Positions 9,702-18,038 of a DNA stretch of 46,594 bases are shown piece by piece; the stretch's first letter is position 1, and each line of letters begins with the position of its first letter. A program made the translations under genes and the position numbers. The notes below the pieces were generated by a model. It was not told where the DNA came from. It made no database searches and saw only the letters and a program-made list of their open reading frames with translations. The DNA comes from Burkholderiaceae bacterium (GTDB lineage: Bacteria > Pseudomonadota > Gammaproteobacteria > Burkholderiales > Burkholderiaceae_C): the NCBI GenBank assembly GCA_019234815.1, contig JAFALA010000099.1, positions 1 to 46,594 on the forward strand, read 5' to 3'.

Positions 9702-9707
9702 TATAAT
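9702..9707 (+). promoter_or_regulatory. Candidate -10 element of the metK promoter
   Basis: A perfect TATAAT on the plus strand, five bases from the start codon of the divergent lpxL gene. Initiation about seven bases downstream would give metK a leader of about 160 nt. No convincing -35 hexamer is seen at 16-18 bases, so an activator or a different start point is possible. Confidence 0.45.
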
Positions 9708-9748
9708 CGATGGGTCGCCGAGTTAATCAGGACAACTTGCGGGGCGAT

Positions 9749-9779
9749 GCGGATTCTTTTCTCATCATCAGAAATCCGC
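9749..9779 (+). promoter_or_regulatory. Leader hairpin upstream of metK
   Basis: GCGGATT (9749-9755) pairs with AATCCGC (9773-9779). Two further pairs continue past a bulged A, closing a loop of about 12 nt. It lies in the predicted metK leader, about 95 bases before the GTG start. It does not match the SAM or SAH riboswitch classes that I can recall, so a regulatory role is only a suggestion. Confidence 0.35.
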
Positions 9780-9874
9780 CGGGCTGCGAAGCTCAACAAA
9801 TGCCGCTAAAGCGTTCGCCGCGTGACTCTCCCCAGCACGGCAACGCCGATGAACTGAAAACCAGGAGTGTAAAA

Positions 9875-11056
<1,182 letters not shown>

Positions 11057-11066
11057 GCCTGGCCGC

Positions 11067-11128
11067 CGACCGCGCAAGCGGTCGAGCCGCTTTGGGGCGA
11101 CACTCATGAGCGCCTGCGCTCGTGAGTG
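11067..11128 (+). terminator. Two hairpins after metK, terminator-like
   Basis: Hairpin 1 is CGACCGC/GCGGTCG around a GCAA tetraloop (11067-11084). Hairpin 2 is CACTCATGAGCG/CGCTCGTGAGTG around CCTG (11101-11128), twelve pairs with one G-T pair. Neither is followed by a T run, so intrinsic termination is uncertain. They could instead stabilise the metK 3' end or pause polymerase. Confidence 0.4.
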
Positions 11129-11264
11129 GAGACCATAAAGCCGCACGCCACCCCCGTGCGCCCCTCGCATCCCACGCGCCCCAGCCCCATGAGGCCGCCG
11201 GGAGCCCCTCCTAGAATGCTTCGCTATCGATTGCGTTCGAGACGAAAGGCTCCTGACCTCCCTC

Positions 11265-12293
11265 ATGCTGCCTTTTTCACCATCCGCGCTCAAGATCCTG
11301 CTCGTCGATGACCTGGGCGCCAGTCGCCAGGCACTGAGCGCTGAACTGCATCGTGCCGGCCACCAAGTGCTGGAGGCCGAATCCGCACGGCAAGCACTCG
11401 CCTTGTTCGCCCAGCATAGGCCCGATGTCGTGCTGGTGGACGTGAGCATGGCCAATCTGGACGGCTACGCGTTTGGCCGCGAACTGCGCGCCGTGGAGCC
11501 CGGCGCCTGGACGCCGATCGTCTTCCTGTCCGACCCCGACGACGTCGAATCGGCCTGGCTCGGCATGGAAGCCGGCGGCGACGACTACCTCATCAAACCC
11601 GTGTCCGCCATGGTCCTGCACGCCAAGCTGCGTGCCCTGCGCAGGTACTCGCTGCTGCGGCAGCAACTCGTGCGGACATCCGAAGAACTGCGGCTGGCGC
11701 ATGCCCAGTTGCAGCAGAGCAGCACCACGGACGCCCTGACCGGCCTCCCCAACCGCCGCGGCCTAGACGCCCGGCTGCAGACCGAGCTTGAGCTCGCGCG
11801 GCGCGAAGGCAAGCCCCTGACGCTGGCGCTTTGCGACCTCGACCACTTCGCGCTGTTCAACGATGCGATGGGCCACACCGAGGGCGACCACTGCCTGCTG
11901 CAGGTCGCGCAGATCCTGCGCGAAGTCTGCAAGCGGCCGACCGACATCGCCTGCCGCTTTGGCGGCGAGGCATTCGCCCTGGTGCTACCCAACACGCCGC
12001 TGTCAGGCGCCATTGTCTTCGCACACACCCTGATGCGCGGCCTGCAGCAGCTCGCCATTGCGCATCCACGGTCGCCGATAGCCGAGTACCTCACCCTGTC
12101 GGGCGGCGTCACGACCTGCGTGCCCGATGCCCTCACCACCGGCCAAGGCCTGCTGATGCGCGCCGACGAGGCGCTCTACAACGCCAAGGCACGCGGCCGC
12201 AACCGCTTCTTCAGTTTCGAAATGGCGATGGACACCAACATCACGCGCGATGCAGGCCATCTCGGCGCGCATCGACAGCCTTCCCCCACCTGA
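11265..12293 (+). CDS. Response regulator with GGDEF-type domain (degenerate GGEAF)
   Basis: A 342-residue two-domain protein. The receiver domain (about 9-125) has the acidic pair Asp15-Asp16, phospho-acceptor Asp59 in LVDVSMAN and Lys111 in IKPVSA. After a short coiled linker comes a diguanylate-cyclase fold (about 155-325) with DALTGLPNRR, the metal-site CDLDHF at 190-195 and an inhibitory RxxD site (RPTD, 224-227) five residues before the signature. The signature itself is GGEAF (233-237) rather than GGDEF/GGEEF; loss of the fourth acidic residue suggests weak or absent cyclase activity. No histidine kinase gene is adjacent. A TAGAAT -10-like box lies at 11212-11217; the ATG has a poor ribosome site. 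Its stop is five bases before the -35 of the ahcY promoter. Confidence 0.88.
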   Translation: MLPFSPSALKILLVDDLGASRQALSAELHRAGHQVLEAESARQALALFAQHRPDVVLVDVSMANLDGYAFGRELRAVEPGAWTPIVFLSDPDDVESAWLGMEAGGDDYLIKPVSAMVLHAKLRALRRYSLLRQQLVRTSEELRLAHAQLQQSSTTDALTGLPNRRGLDARLQTELELARREGKPLTLALCDLDHFALFNDAMGHTEGDHCLLQVAQILREVCKRPTDIACRFGGEAFALVLPNTPLSGAIVFAHTLMRGLQQLAIAHPRSPIAEYLTLSGGVTTCVPDALTTGQGLLMRADEALYNAKARGRNRFFSFEMAMDTNITRDAGHLGAHRQPSPT

Positions 12294-12297
12294 CCGC

Positions 12298-12325
12298 TTG
12301 GCACGAGGCCATTCACGATTAGAAT
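12298..12325 (+). promoter_or_regulatory. ahcY promoter (TTGGCA-16-TAGAAT)
   Basis: A sigma-70-like promoter: -35 TTGGCA at 12298-12303, a 16-base spacer and -10 TAGAAT at 12320-12325. Transcription would start near 12332, which is immediately at the 5' edge of the SAH riboswitch. The promoter begins five bases after the stop codon of the preceding response-regulator gene. Confidence 0.75.
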
Positions 12326-12335
12326 GGCGCGCCAT

Positions 12336-12420
12336 CCGAGGAGCGTTGCGACTGCACGATCTGCTTGACGTGCAGCCAGGCTCGGAAATCTCTGAACCCT
12401 CAGAGCTTGCAACCGCGCTC
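12336..12420 (+). promoter_or_regulatory. SAH riboswitch (S-adenosylhomocysteine-sensing) upstream of ahcY
   Basis: The conserved core of the SAH class is readable. P1 is CCGAG (12336-12340) with CTCGG (12381-12385), followed by GAGCGTTGCGAC. P2 is CTGCAC (12352-12357) with GTGCAG (12370-12375), followed by GCCAGG. A variable hairpin CTCTGA/TCAGAG spans 12390-12405. The pseudoknot strand CGCTC (12416-12420) pairs with GAGCG (12341-12345). In known members SAH binding raises expression of SAH-recycling genes. Here the aptamer ends about 85 bases before the ahcY ATG and probably acts on ahcY, and possibly tlyA-metF. Expression-platform details were not resolved. Confidence 0.93.
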
Positions 12421-12505
12421 ACCCGCTGATGTCGTTTCGTGGGTGCTTGGCGTGCGCGCACCCACTTGCGAGATCGGCGGCTTCATCATCCTGAAGGAGC
12501 CCGTC

Positions 12506-13966
12506 ATGTCCGCCGAACTCAATACGCTGAGCCCTGAACAATTCCACGTCGCCGATCTGTCGCTGGCGCCCTGGGGCCGCAAGGAATTGCGCATCGCCGA
12601 GAGCGAAATGCCCGCACTGATGGCCATTCGCGAAGAATACGCAGCCAGCCAGCCGCTCAAGGGCGCGCGCATCACCGGCAGCCTGCACATGACCATCCAG
12701 ACCGGCGTGCTGATCGAGACCCTGCAAGCGCTCGGCGCGCAGGTGCGCTGGGCCTCCTGCAACATCTTCTCGACGCAGGACCATGCTGCTGCGGCCATCG
12801 TCGCCAACGGCGCCAAGAACCCCAATGGCAGCCTGGGCACGCCCGTGTTCGCCTACAAGGGCGAAACCCTGGCCGACTACTGGGACTACACGCACCGCAT
12901 CTTTGAATTCGCCGCCAAGGGCGAGCCGGGCGAAGGTCCCAACATGATCCTGGACGACGGCGGCGATGCGACGCTGCTGATGCACCTGGGCCAGAAGGCT
13001 GAGAAAGACCTGTCCGTGCTGGCCGACCCGCACAGCGAAGAAGAGCGCGTGCTGTTCGCCGCCATCAAGGCAAAGCTGGCCGTCGATTCGAACTGGTACA
13101 CGCGCAAGAGCGCCGAGATCATCGGCGTGACCGAGGAAACCACCACCGGCGTGCACCGCCTCAAGGAAATGGCCGCCAAGGGCACGCTGCTGTTCCGCGC
13201 CATCAACGTCAACGACTCAGTCACCAAGAGCAAGTTCGACAACCTTTATGGCTGCCGCGAATCGCTGGTGGACGGCATCAAGCGCGCCACCGACGTGATG
13301 GTGGCCGGCAAGATCGCCGTCGTGGCTGGCTACGGCGACGTGGGCAAGGGCTCGGCCCAGGCGCTGCGTGCGCTCTCGGCCCAGGTGTGGGTGACCGAGA
13401 TCGACCCGATCTGCGCGCTGCAGGCCGCGATGGAAGGCTATCGCGTCGTCACGATGGAATACGCCGCTGACAAGGCCGACATCTTCGTCACCACCACCGG
13501 CAACCGCAGCGTGATCCGCCACGAGCACATGCAGGCCATGAAGCACAACGCCATCGTCTGCAATATCGGCCACTTCGACAACGAGATCGACGTCGCCTCG
13601 CTGGAGCAATACCAGTGGGAGGAGATCAAACCGCAGGTGGACCATGTGATCTTCCCGGATGGAAAGCGCATCATCCTGCTCGCCAAGGGCCGCCTGGTGA
13701 ACCTGGGCTGCGGCACCGGCCACCCAAGCTATGTGATGAGCAGCTCCTTCGCCAACCAGACCATTGCGCAGATCGAGCTCTACGCCCACAAGGACGCCTA
13801 CGACATCGGCAAGGTTTACGTGCTGCCCAAGCACCTCGATGAAAAGGTGGCGCGCCTGCAGCTCAAGACCCTGAATGCGCAGCTGTCGGAATTGACGGAC
13901 GAGCAGGCGGCGTACATTGGTGTGCCGAAACAAGGCCCCTACAAACCCGACACCTACCGCTACTGA
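12506..13966 (+). CDS. ahcY: Adenosylhomocysteinase (SAH hydrolase)
   Basis: Cleaves S-adenosylhomocysteine to homocysteine and adenosine, relieving product inhibition of methyltransferases; cytoplasmic NAD-dependent tetramer. With ATG 12506, preceded by GAAGGAG (12493-12499), the protein has 486 residues. This is the longer bacterial form with an insertion in the catalytic domain relative to the roughly 430-residue eukaryotic enzyme. Landmarks are the NAD-binding [35 protein letters not shown] and the conserved C-terminal KPDTYRY. An upstream in-frame extension to 12365 would translate the riboswitch and is rejected. It is the first gene under the SAH riboswitch and lies upstream of tlyA and metF. 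Confidence 0.97.
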   Translation: MSAELNTLSPEQFHVADLSLAPWGRKELRIAESEMPALMAIREEYAASQPLKGARITGSLHMTIQTGVLIETLQALGAQVRWASCNIFSTQDHAAAAIVANGAKNPNGSLGTPVFAYKGETLADYWDYTHRIFEFAAKGEPGEGPNMILDDGGDATLLMHLGQKAEKDLSVLADPHSEEERVLFAAIKAKLAVDSNWYTRKSAEIIGVTEETTTGVHRLKEMAAKGTLLFRAINVNDSVTKSKFDNLYGCRESLVDGIKRATDVMVAGKIAVVAGYGDVGKGSAQALRALSAQVWVTEIDPICALQAAMEGYRVVTMEYAADKADIFVTTTGNRSVIRHEHMQAMKHNAIVCNIGHFDNEIDVASLEQYQWEEIKPQVDHVIFPDGKRIILLAKGRLVNLGCGTGHPSYVMSSSFANQTIAQIELYAHKDAYDIGKVYVLPKHLDEKVARLQLKTLNAQLSELTDEQAAYIGVPKQGPYKPDTYRY

Positions 13967-13987
13967 GAGAGGGCTACTGCGCGGCGC

Positions 13988-14071
13988 GCTGGCGTCGTTG
14001 CGGGTCCCTCCGCAAATCCTCACGTAGCGCCGCTACGCTCCGGTTTGCGGATCCGCCCGCGCCTAGCCAGC
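13988..14071. repeat. Imperfect palindromic element between ahcY and tlyA
   Basis: Nested inverted repeats fill most of this 141-base gap. Outer arms are GCTGGC (13988-13993) and GCCAGC (14066-14071); middle arms are TCCGCAAA (14009-14016) and TTTGCGGA (14044-14051); the inner hairpin is CGTAGC/GCTACG around GCC (14023-14037). The TCCTCACGTA/TACGCTCCGG style resembles palindromes I associate with Burkholderiales intergenic regions, but only from memory. It could be a REP-like repeat, an mRNA-stabilising structure or a partial terminator. Confidence 0.5.
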
Positions 14072-14107
14072 CCACCGCTCGCTACGCCCCGATAAAGAGA
14101 TCTCATC

Positions 14108-14887
14108 GTGCGAGCTGATCAATTGATCGTGGCCCAAGGCCTGGCGCCTACCCGCTCGAGCGCGCAGCGCCTGATCGAGCGCGGCGCCGTGCAGTGGCAG
14201 GCGCCGGGCAGCTGGACCGTCGTCAAGAAGGCCGGCGAGGACCTACCCGAACAGGTGCAGCTGCGTGTGACCGACGACGCTGAGCTGCGCTATGTCTCGC
14301 GCGGCGGGCTGAAGCTGGAAGGTGCGCTCAAGGCTGCGGGCTTGTCGGTGCAGGGCCTGGTGACGCTGGACATGGGCCAGAGCACCGGAGGGTTCAGCGA
14401 CTGCCTGCTCAAGGGCGGCGCGGCGCGCGTGGTCGGCGTCGATGTCGGACATGGCCAGTTGCACGGCAGCCTGAAGGACGACACCCGCGTGGTGGCACTG
14501 GAAGACCTGCATGTGCGCGAGCTGGCGGGTTCGGCGCTGGCCGCGCATGCGCCCGCGCAGGGTTTTGACCTGATCGTCGGCGACCTGAGCTTCATCTCCA
14601 TGGTCGGCGCACTGCCGCAGCTCGATCCCTGGCTGCGCAGCGAAGGACAGGTCCTGCTGCTGATCAAACCGCAATTTGAATTGGGGCCACAAGCCATTGG
14701 CCGAGGCGGACTGCTCAAGAAGCAAGCACTCCTGCCTCAACTTGAATCCCGCGTCCGCGAAGCGGCCCATACCCTGGGCTGGCAGGTGCTGGGTTATTTC
14801 GAATCGGCCGTCACCGGTGGCGACGGCAATCAGGAATTCTTTTTGTGGGCCCGCAAAGGCGGCCACGACCCCGAGGTACCCCCATGA
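14108..14887 (+). CDS. tlyA: TlyA family RNA methyltransferase / hemolysin-like protein
   Basis: A 259-residue protein with an N-terminal S4 RNA-binding domain (about 1-60, RADQLIVAQGLAPTRSSAQ) and an FtsJ-like Rossmann methyltransferase domain (about 80-255). The SAM motif is LDMGQSTGGFSD, and the family motif GDLSFIS lies in the second half. Characterised TlyA proteins methylate 16S and/or 23S rRNA at cytidine 2'-OH; the hemolysin name is historical. Start is GTG 14108, after a weak AAAGAGA. Its last codon overlaps the metF start as ATGA, so it is coupled to metF and likely shares the ahcY transcript. As a SAM consumer producing SAH it fits the SAH-controlled unit. Confidence 0.9.
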   Translation: MRADQLIVAQGLAPTRSSAQRLIERGAVQWQAPGSWTVVKKAGEDLPEQVQLRVTDDAELRYVSRGGLKLEGALKAAGLSVQGLVTLDMGQSTGGFSDCLLKGGAARVVGVDVGHGQLHGSLKDDTRVVALEDLHVRELAGSALAAHAPAQGFDLIVGDLSFISMVGALPQLDPWLRSEGQVLLLIKPQFELGPQAIGRGGLLKKQALLPQLESRVREAAHTLGWQVLGYFESAVTGGDGNQEFFLWARKGGHDPEVPP

Positions 14888-15735
14888 CATCAAGCTCCGC
14901 CCTCCCCGTCAGCTTTGAGTTCTTCCCGCCCAACACGCCGGCCGGCACAGAAAAACTCAAAGGCGTGGTGCAGGAACTCAGCGTGCTGAATCCGCATTAC
15001 TTCAGCGTCACCTATGGCGCAGGCGGCTCCACGCGCGAAAAAACTTTGGCCACCGTCAGCGACATCGCGGCGCAAGGCTTCGAGGCCGCGCCGCATCTTT
15101 CGTGCGTGGGCTCCACGCGCGAGAACATCGCCGGCATCCTGTCCACCTACCGCGCCCAGAACATTCGCCGCGTGGTGGCGCTGCGAGGCGACCTGCCCAG
15201 CGGCACGGCCACGGCGGGCGAGTTCCGCTTTGCGGCGGAACTGGTGCGCTTCATCCGCGAAAGCCAGGGGCCGGACTGGCAGATCGAAGTCGCGGCCTAC
15301 CCTGAATACCACCCGCAGCAGCGCTACGCGGCGAAAGACCTGCAGCACTTCGCCGACAAGATGGCGGCCGGCGCCAACTCGGCCATCACACAGTTCTTCT
15401 TCAACGCGGACGCCTACTTCCACTTCGTCGACGAAGCCCGCAAACTCGGCGTGGACGCGCCCATCGTGCCCGGCATCATGCCCTTCCACAACTATGCACG
15501 CATTGCGCAGTTCGCGGCCCGCGACGGCATCGAGATCCCGCGTTGGATGGCGCTGAAGATGGAAGGTTATCTGGACGACACGGCCTCCATACGGGCGTTT
15601 GGCCTCGACGTGATCGCCCGCCTTTGCGAACGCCTGATCGCGGGCGGCGCGCCCGGCATCCACTTCTACACACTGAACCAGTCAGGGCTGGCACTCGAGT
15701 TGTGCAAACGCATCGGCCTGGGTGCAAAGCCTTGA
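14884..15735 (+). CDS. metF: 5,10-methylenetetrahydrofolate reductase
   Basis: FAD-dependent reduction of methylene-THF to 5-methyl-THF, the methyl donor for remethylation of homocysteine. The protein is 283 residues from ATG 14884 and begins with SFEFFPPNTP, which holds the conserved glutamate. SVTYGAGGSTREK, ALRGDLPSG and ITQFFFNADAYFHF follow, all markers of the TIM-barrel MetF family. An in-frame start at 14845 would overlap tlyA by over 40 bases; the ATGA junction at 14884 is preferred. The gene completes the methyl cycle begun by metK and ahcY. A GC-rich stem without a T run (about 15749-15775) follows the stop. Confidence 0.96.
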   Translation: MTSSSALPVSFEFFPPNTPAGTEKLKGVVQELSVLNPHYFSVTYGAGGSTREKTLATVSDIAAQGFEAAPHLSCVGSTRENIAGILSTYRAQNIRRVVALRGDLPSGTATAGEFRFAAELVRFIRESQGPDWQIEVAAYPEYHPQQRYAAKDLQHFADKMAAGANSAITQFFFNADAYFHFVDEARKLGVDAPIVPGIMPFHNYARIAQFAARDGIEIPRWMALKMEGYLDDTASIRAFGLDVIARLCERLIAGGAPGIHFYTLNQSGLALELCKRIGLGAKP

Positions 15736-15781
15736 GCTAGCGCAAACGCCGGGCCCGTACGGCCGCGCGGGCCGGTTCGAC

Positions 15782-15795
15782 TTGCGTCAGATCAA
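15782..15795 (+). promoter_or_regulatory. FNR/ANR-like box upstream of ompW
   Basis: TTGCG-TCAG-ATCAA resembles the FNR consensus TTGAT-N4-ATCAA: the right half is perfect and the left half has three of five bases. Its centre is about 41 bases upstream of a start site predicted from a TTCAAT -10-like hexamer at 15818-15823, the class II activator position. OmpW genes in other bacteria are known FNR targets, which supports the reading. Not experimentally shown here. Confidence 0.55.
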
Positions 15796-15862
15796 GCGAA
15801 AAAGAAGGGCCGGCGAATTCAATAGCGCCATCGGGGATTTTCCCTAACTACCGGAGCTATTA

Positions 15863-16486
15863 ATGAGCAAATTCGCCCTCGCCACTCTCGCACTCGCTTG
15901 CGCAGCCGCGCTGCCCATGAGCGCCCAGGCCTTCGATGTCGACGCTGGCGGCCCCTTCATGATGCGCGTACGTGCGGTGCATATCGATCCGGCCAACAAG
16001 GACACCACCGGACTGGGCCTGGGCGTCAGCAGCAAGACCATTCCCGAAGTCGACTTCAGCTACTTCATCACGCAAAACATCGCGGCCGAGCTGATCCTGA
16101 CCTATCCGCAAAGCCACGACATCACCTCCAACGGCGCCACCATCGGCAGCCTGAAGGAACTGCCGCCGACGCTGACGGTGCAATACCACTTTGCGCCGAC
16201 CTCGACCATCCGCCCCTACGTGGGCGTGGGCGGCAACTACACCAACTTCTCCTCGGTGAGCTTCAATCCCGCCGTCGTCACGGCCCTGCACCCCAGCATC
16301 GCCGGCAGCAGCTGGGGCTGGGCCGTCCAGGCGGGCGCCGATGTCGAGATCGGCAAGAACCTGTTCCTGAACATCGACGTGAAAAAGGTCTCCATGTCCA
16401 CGGGCGTCTATTCGAGCGGCACGTCGGTCGGCAAGCTGAGCGTCGACCCCGTCCTGTTCGGCGTGGGCGTCGGCATCCATTTCTGA
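15863..16486 (+). CDS. ompW: OmpW family outer-membrane protein (copy 1)
   Basis: A small eight-stranded beta-barrel porin of the outer membrane, proposed in other species to conduct small hydrophobic solutes. The 207-residue precursor has a clear Sec signal (MSKFALATLALACAAALPMSAQA, cut before FDVDAG). The mature chain carries the family marks: MMRVRAVHIDP, the EVDFSYFITQNIAAEL segment, LPPTLTVQYHF, IRPYVGVGGNYT and terminal GVGVGIHF ending in the C-terminal Phe used for barrel insertion. GGAG lies seven bases before the ATG. It has its own promoter region with an FNR-like box and is followed by a strong intrinsic terminator, so it is monocistronic. Confidence 0.93.
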   Translation: MSKFALATLALACAAALPMSAQAFDVDAGGPFMMRVRAVHIDPANKDTTGLGLGVSSKTIPEVDFSYFITQNIAAELILTYPQSHDITSNGATIGSLKELPPTLTVQYHFAPTSTIRPYVGVGGNYTNFSSVSFNPAVVTALHPSIAGSSWGWAVQAGADVEIGKNLFLNIDVKKVSMSTGVYSSGTSVGKLSVDPVLFGVGVGIHF

Positions 16487-16511
16487 GCCTGACCCGTTCC
16501 AAGTTTGCCTT

Positions 16512-16540
16512 GGCCGCAACCTTTGGGTTGCGGCCTTTTT
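16512..16540 (+). terminator. Rho-independent terminator of ompW
   Basis: Stem GGCCGCAACC (16512-16521) with GGTTGCGGCC (16526-16535), loop TTTG, then TTTTT at 16536-16540. It lies 25 bases after the ompW stop and ends just before the stop of the convergent pepQ. The opposite strand lacks a T run after the stem. Confidence 0.92.
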
Positions 16541-16543
16541 CAT

Positions 16544-17899
16544 TTATTGCAGCTGGGCAAAGGCGTCGCGTGTCAGATTCTCCGGCCCGCCTTGGGCCAG
16601 GCAGCACACGTCGTCCTCGATGCGGATACCGCCGAAACGCGACAGTTGCGCCACCAGCGGCCAATCCACGGCGCCGGCATGCGGGCCCGCCTTGAGCTTG
16701 TCCAGCAAGGTCGGAATGAAATACAGGCCCGGCTCGATGGTGACCACCATGCCGGGCTCCAGCACTCGCGTGAGCCGCAAATAAGGATGCCCCTCGGGTT
16801 TCGGCGCGGGCGTGCCCGCTTCATCGGCGATGAAGCCGCCCACATCGTGAACCTGCAGACCCAGCAAATGGCCGACGCCGTGAGGGAAAAACACCGCGGT
16901 CACGCCGGTGGCCTGCATGGCCTCCTCGCTCATGTCGACCACGCCGCATGCACGCAGCAGCCCGGCCACTTCGGCGTGCGTGCTCAAGTGAATGTCGCGG
17001 TAGTCGACGCCTGCGCGAACCTGTCCGACCAGACGCAGCTGCGCGGCCTCCATGCCCGCCAGCAAGGCCTCGAAGGCCGCGCTGCCGGCATCGCCGCCGC
17101 GGCTCCAGGTGCGCGTGACGTCGCTGGCATAACCCTGCACCTGCGCACCCGCGTCAAGCAGGAAAGAACGGCTCTGGGCGGGCGCCGCAAGCTCCTGGTA
17201 CTGGTAATGCAGCACGGCGCAATGCTCGTTGAGCGCGACGATGTTGGCGTAGGGCAAGTCTCGGTCGGTGTGGCCAGACGCCACCAGATAAGCGCGATGG
17301 ATCTCAGCCTCGGACGCGCCGGCCATGAAGGCGTCGCGTGCGGCCAGGTGGGCCTTCGCAGCCACGCACGAGGCCTCTCGCATGCAGTGCAGCTCATAGG
17401 GCGTCTTGCACCCGCGCGCGAAGTGCAGCGAATGGAGCAAGGCCGGCGGATTGTTGGGCTGCAAACGGCCCAATGCGGCGTCTGCCTCGCCGACGATGGC
17501 CACACGCGCCAGATCCGTGCCTAACAGCGACAACAAGACCTGCTCGGCCTGCCCAGCCTGGTTGATCACATGCAGTTCGACCTGGTCGACCCAATAGCCG
17601 CTTGGTGCCGCAGGCGGCACGTGCCAGTAGTCGTCGGGCTGGAAGTACACCAGCACAGGCTTGCGCCCGGGCCGCACCAGCAGCCAGCTGTTCGGGTGCT
17701 GCGTCAGCGGCAACCACGCCTTGAAATGCGGATTAGGCTGGAATAGATAAGGCCTGTCATCCAGAAAGGCGTATTTCTCGACGCCCGAAGCGATCAACAG
17801 CGCATCAAAGCCGCTCAAATTCAATGCGTGTTCGGCACGCTGCTGACAGGTCAGTACATGCTGGGCGTGCAGCGCCTGGAGGTCAGAAATATGGTTCAT
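16544..17899 (-). CDS. pepQ: Xaa-Pro dipeptidase (prolidase) PepQ
   Basis: A cytoplasmic metallopeptidase that splits dipeptides with C-terminal proline. The 451-residue sequence follows the enterobacterial PepQ pattern along its whole length: FLDDRPYLFQPNPHFKAW (45-62), YSNIVALNEHxAVLHY-like block (217-232) and the pita-bread C-terminal domain. The five dimanganese ligands are all present: Asp249, Asp260, His340, Glu389 and Glu428 (in LLDAG, SDVTRTW, FPHGVGH, TIEPG and RIEDD). The N-terminal segment distinguishes it from PepP aminopeptidase. It converges on ompW and diverges from a small ORF across 139 bases that contain three TTACA repeats near its start. Confidence 0.93.
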   Translation of the reverse strand: MNHISDLQALHAQHVLTCQQRAEHALNLSGFDALLIASGVEKYAFLDDRPYLFQPNPHFKAWLPLTQHPNSWLLVRPGRKPVLVYFQPDDYWHVPPAAPSGYWVDQVELHVINQAGQAEQVLLSLLGTDLARVAIVGEADAALGRLQPNNPPALLHSLHFARGCKTPYELHCMREASCVAAKAHLAARDAFMAGASEAEIHRAYLVASGHTDRDLPYANIVALNEHCAVLHYQYQELAAPAQSRSFLLDAGAQVQGYASDVTRTWSRGGDAGSAAFEALLAGMEAAQLRLVGQVRAGVDYRDIHLSTHAEVAGLLRACGVVDMSEEAMQATGVTAVFFPHGVGHLLGLQVHDVGGFIADEAGTPAPKPEGHPYLRLTRVLEPGMVVTIEPGLYFIPTLLDKLKAGPHAGAVDWPLVAQLSRFGGIRIEDDVCCLAQGGPENLTRDAFAQLQ

Positions 17900-17913
17900 T
17901 TTGGTGCACTTCG

Positions 17914-17940
17914 TTACAAGAGATTACACAAAAGCTTACA
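17914..17940. promoter_or_regulatory. Three phased TTACA repeats upstream of pepQ
   Basis: TTACA occurs at 17914-17918, 17924-17928 and 17936-17940, spaced 10 and 12 bases, roughly one helical turn, 15-41 bases before the pepQ start codon. Such phasing can mark binding of an oligomeric regulator; no factor is assigned. Confidence 0.3.
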
Positions 17941-18019
17941 CGGCGATGATTTGCGTCATCATTAATTCACCAGTCGCCCAGATAATCCACCCCATTAAAA
18001 AACCCTGAATCAGAACACA

Positions 18020-18032
18020 CAACAAGTTGTTG
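18020..18032. promoter_or_regulatory. Palindrome CAACAA-G-TTGTTG before the small ORF
   Basis: A perfect 6-base inverted repeat around one G, ending six bases before the ATG at 18039. The following GGGGA could serve as ribosome site, so the hairpin could partly mask translation initiation. Could be coincidental. Confidence 0.3.
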
Positions 18033-18038
18033 GGGATT

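Noticed and set aside
9697..9874. Known SAM riboswitch in front of metK
   Set aside because: I could not match the core of SAM-I, SAM-II, SAM-III or SAM/SAH aptamers; only a simple hairpin is seen, so it is listed as a leader hairpin.
12365..12505. N-terminal extension of ahcY (in-frame from 12365)
   Set aside because: It would translate the riboswitch core. The ATG at 12506 has a strong ribosome site and the family N-terminus.
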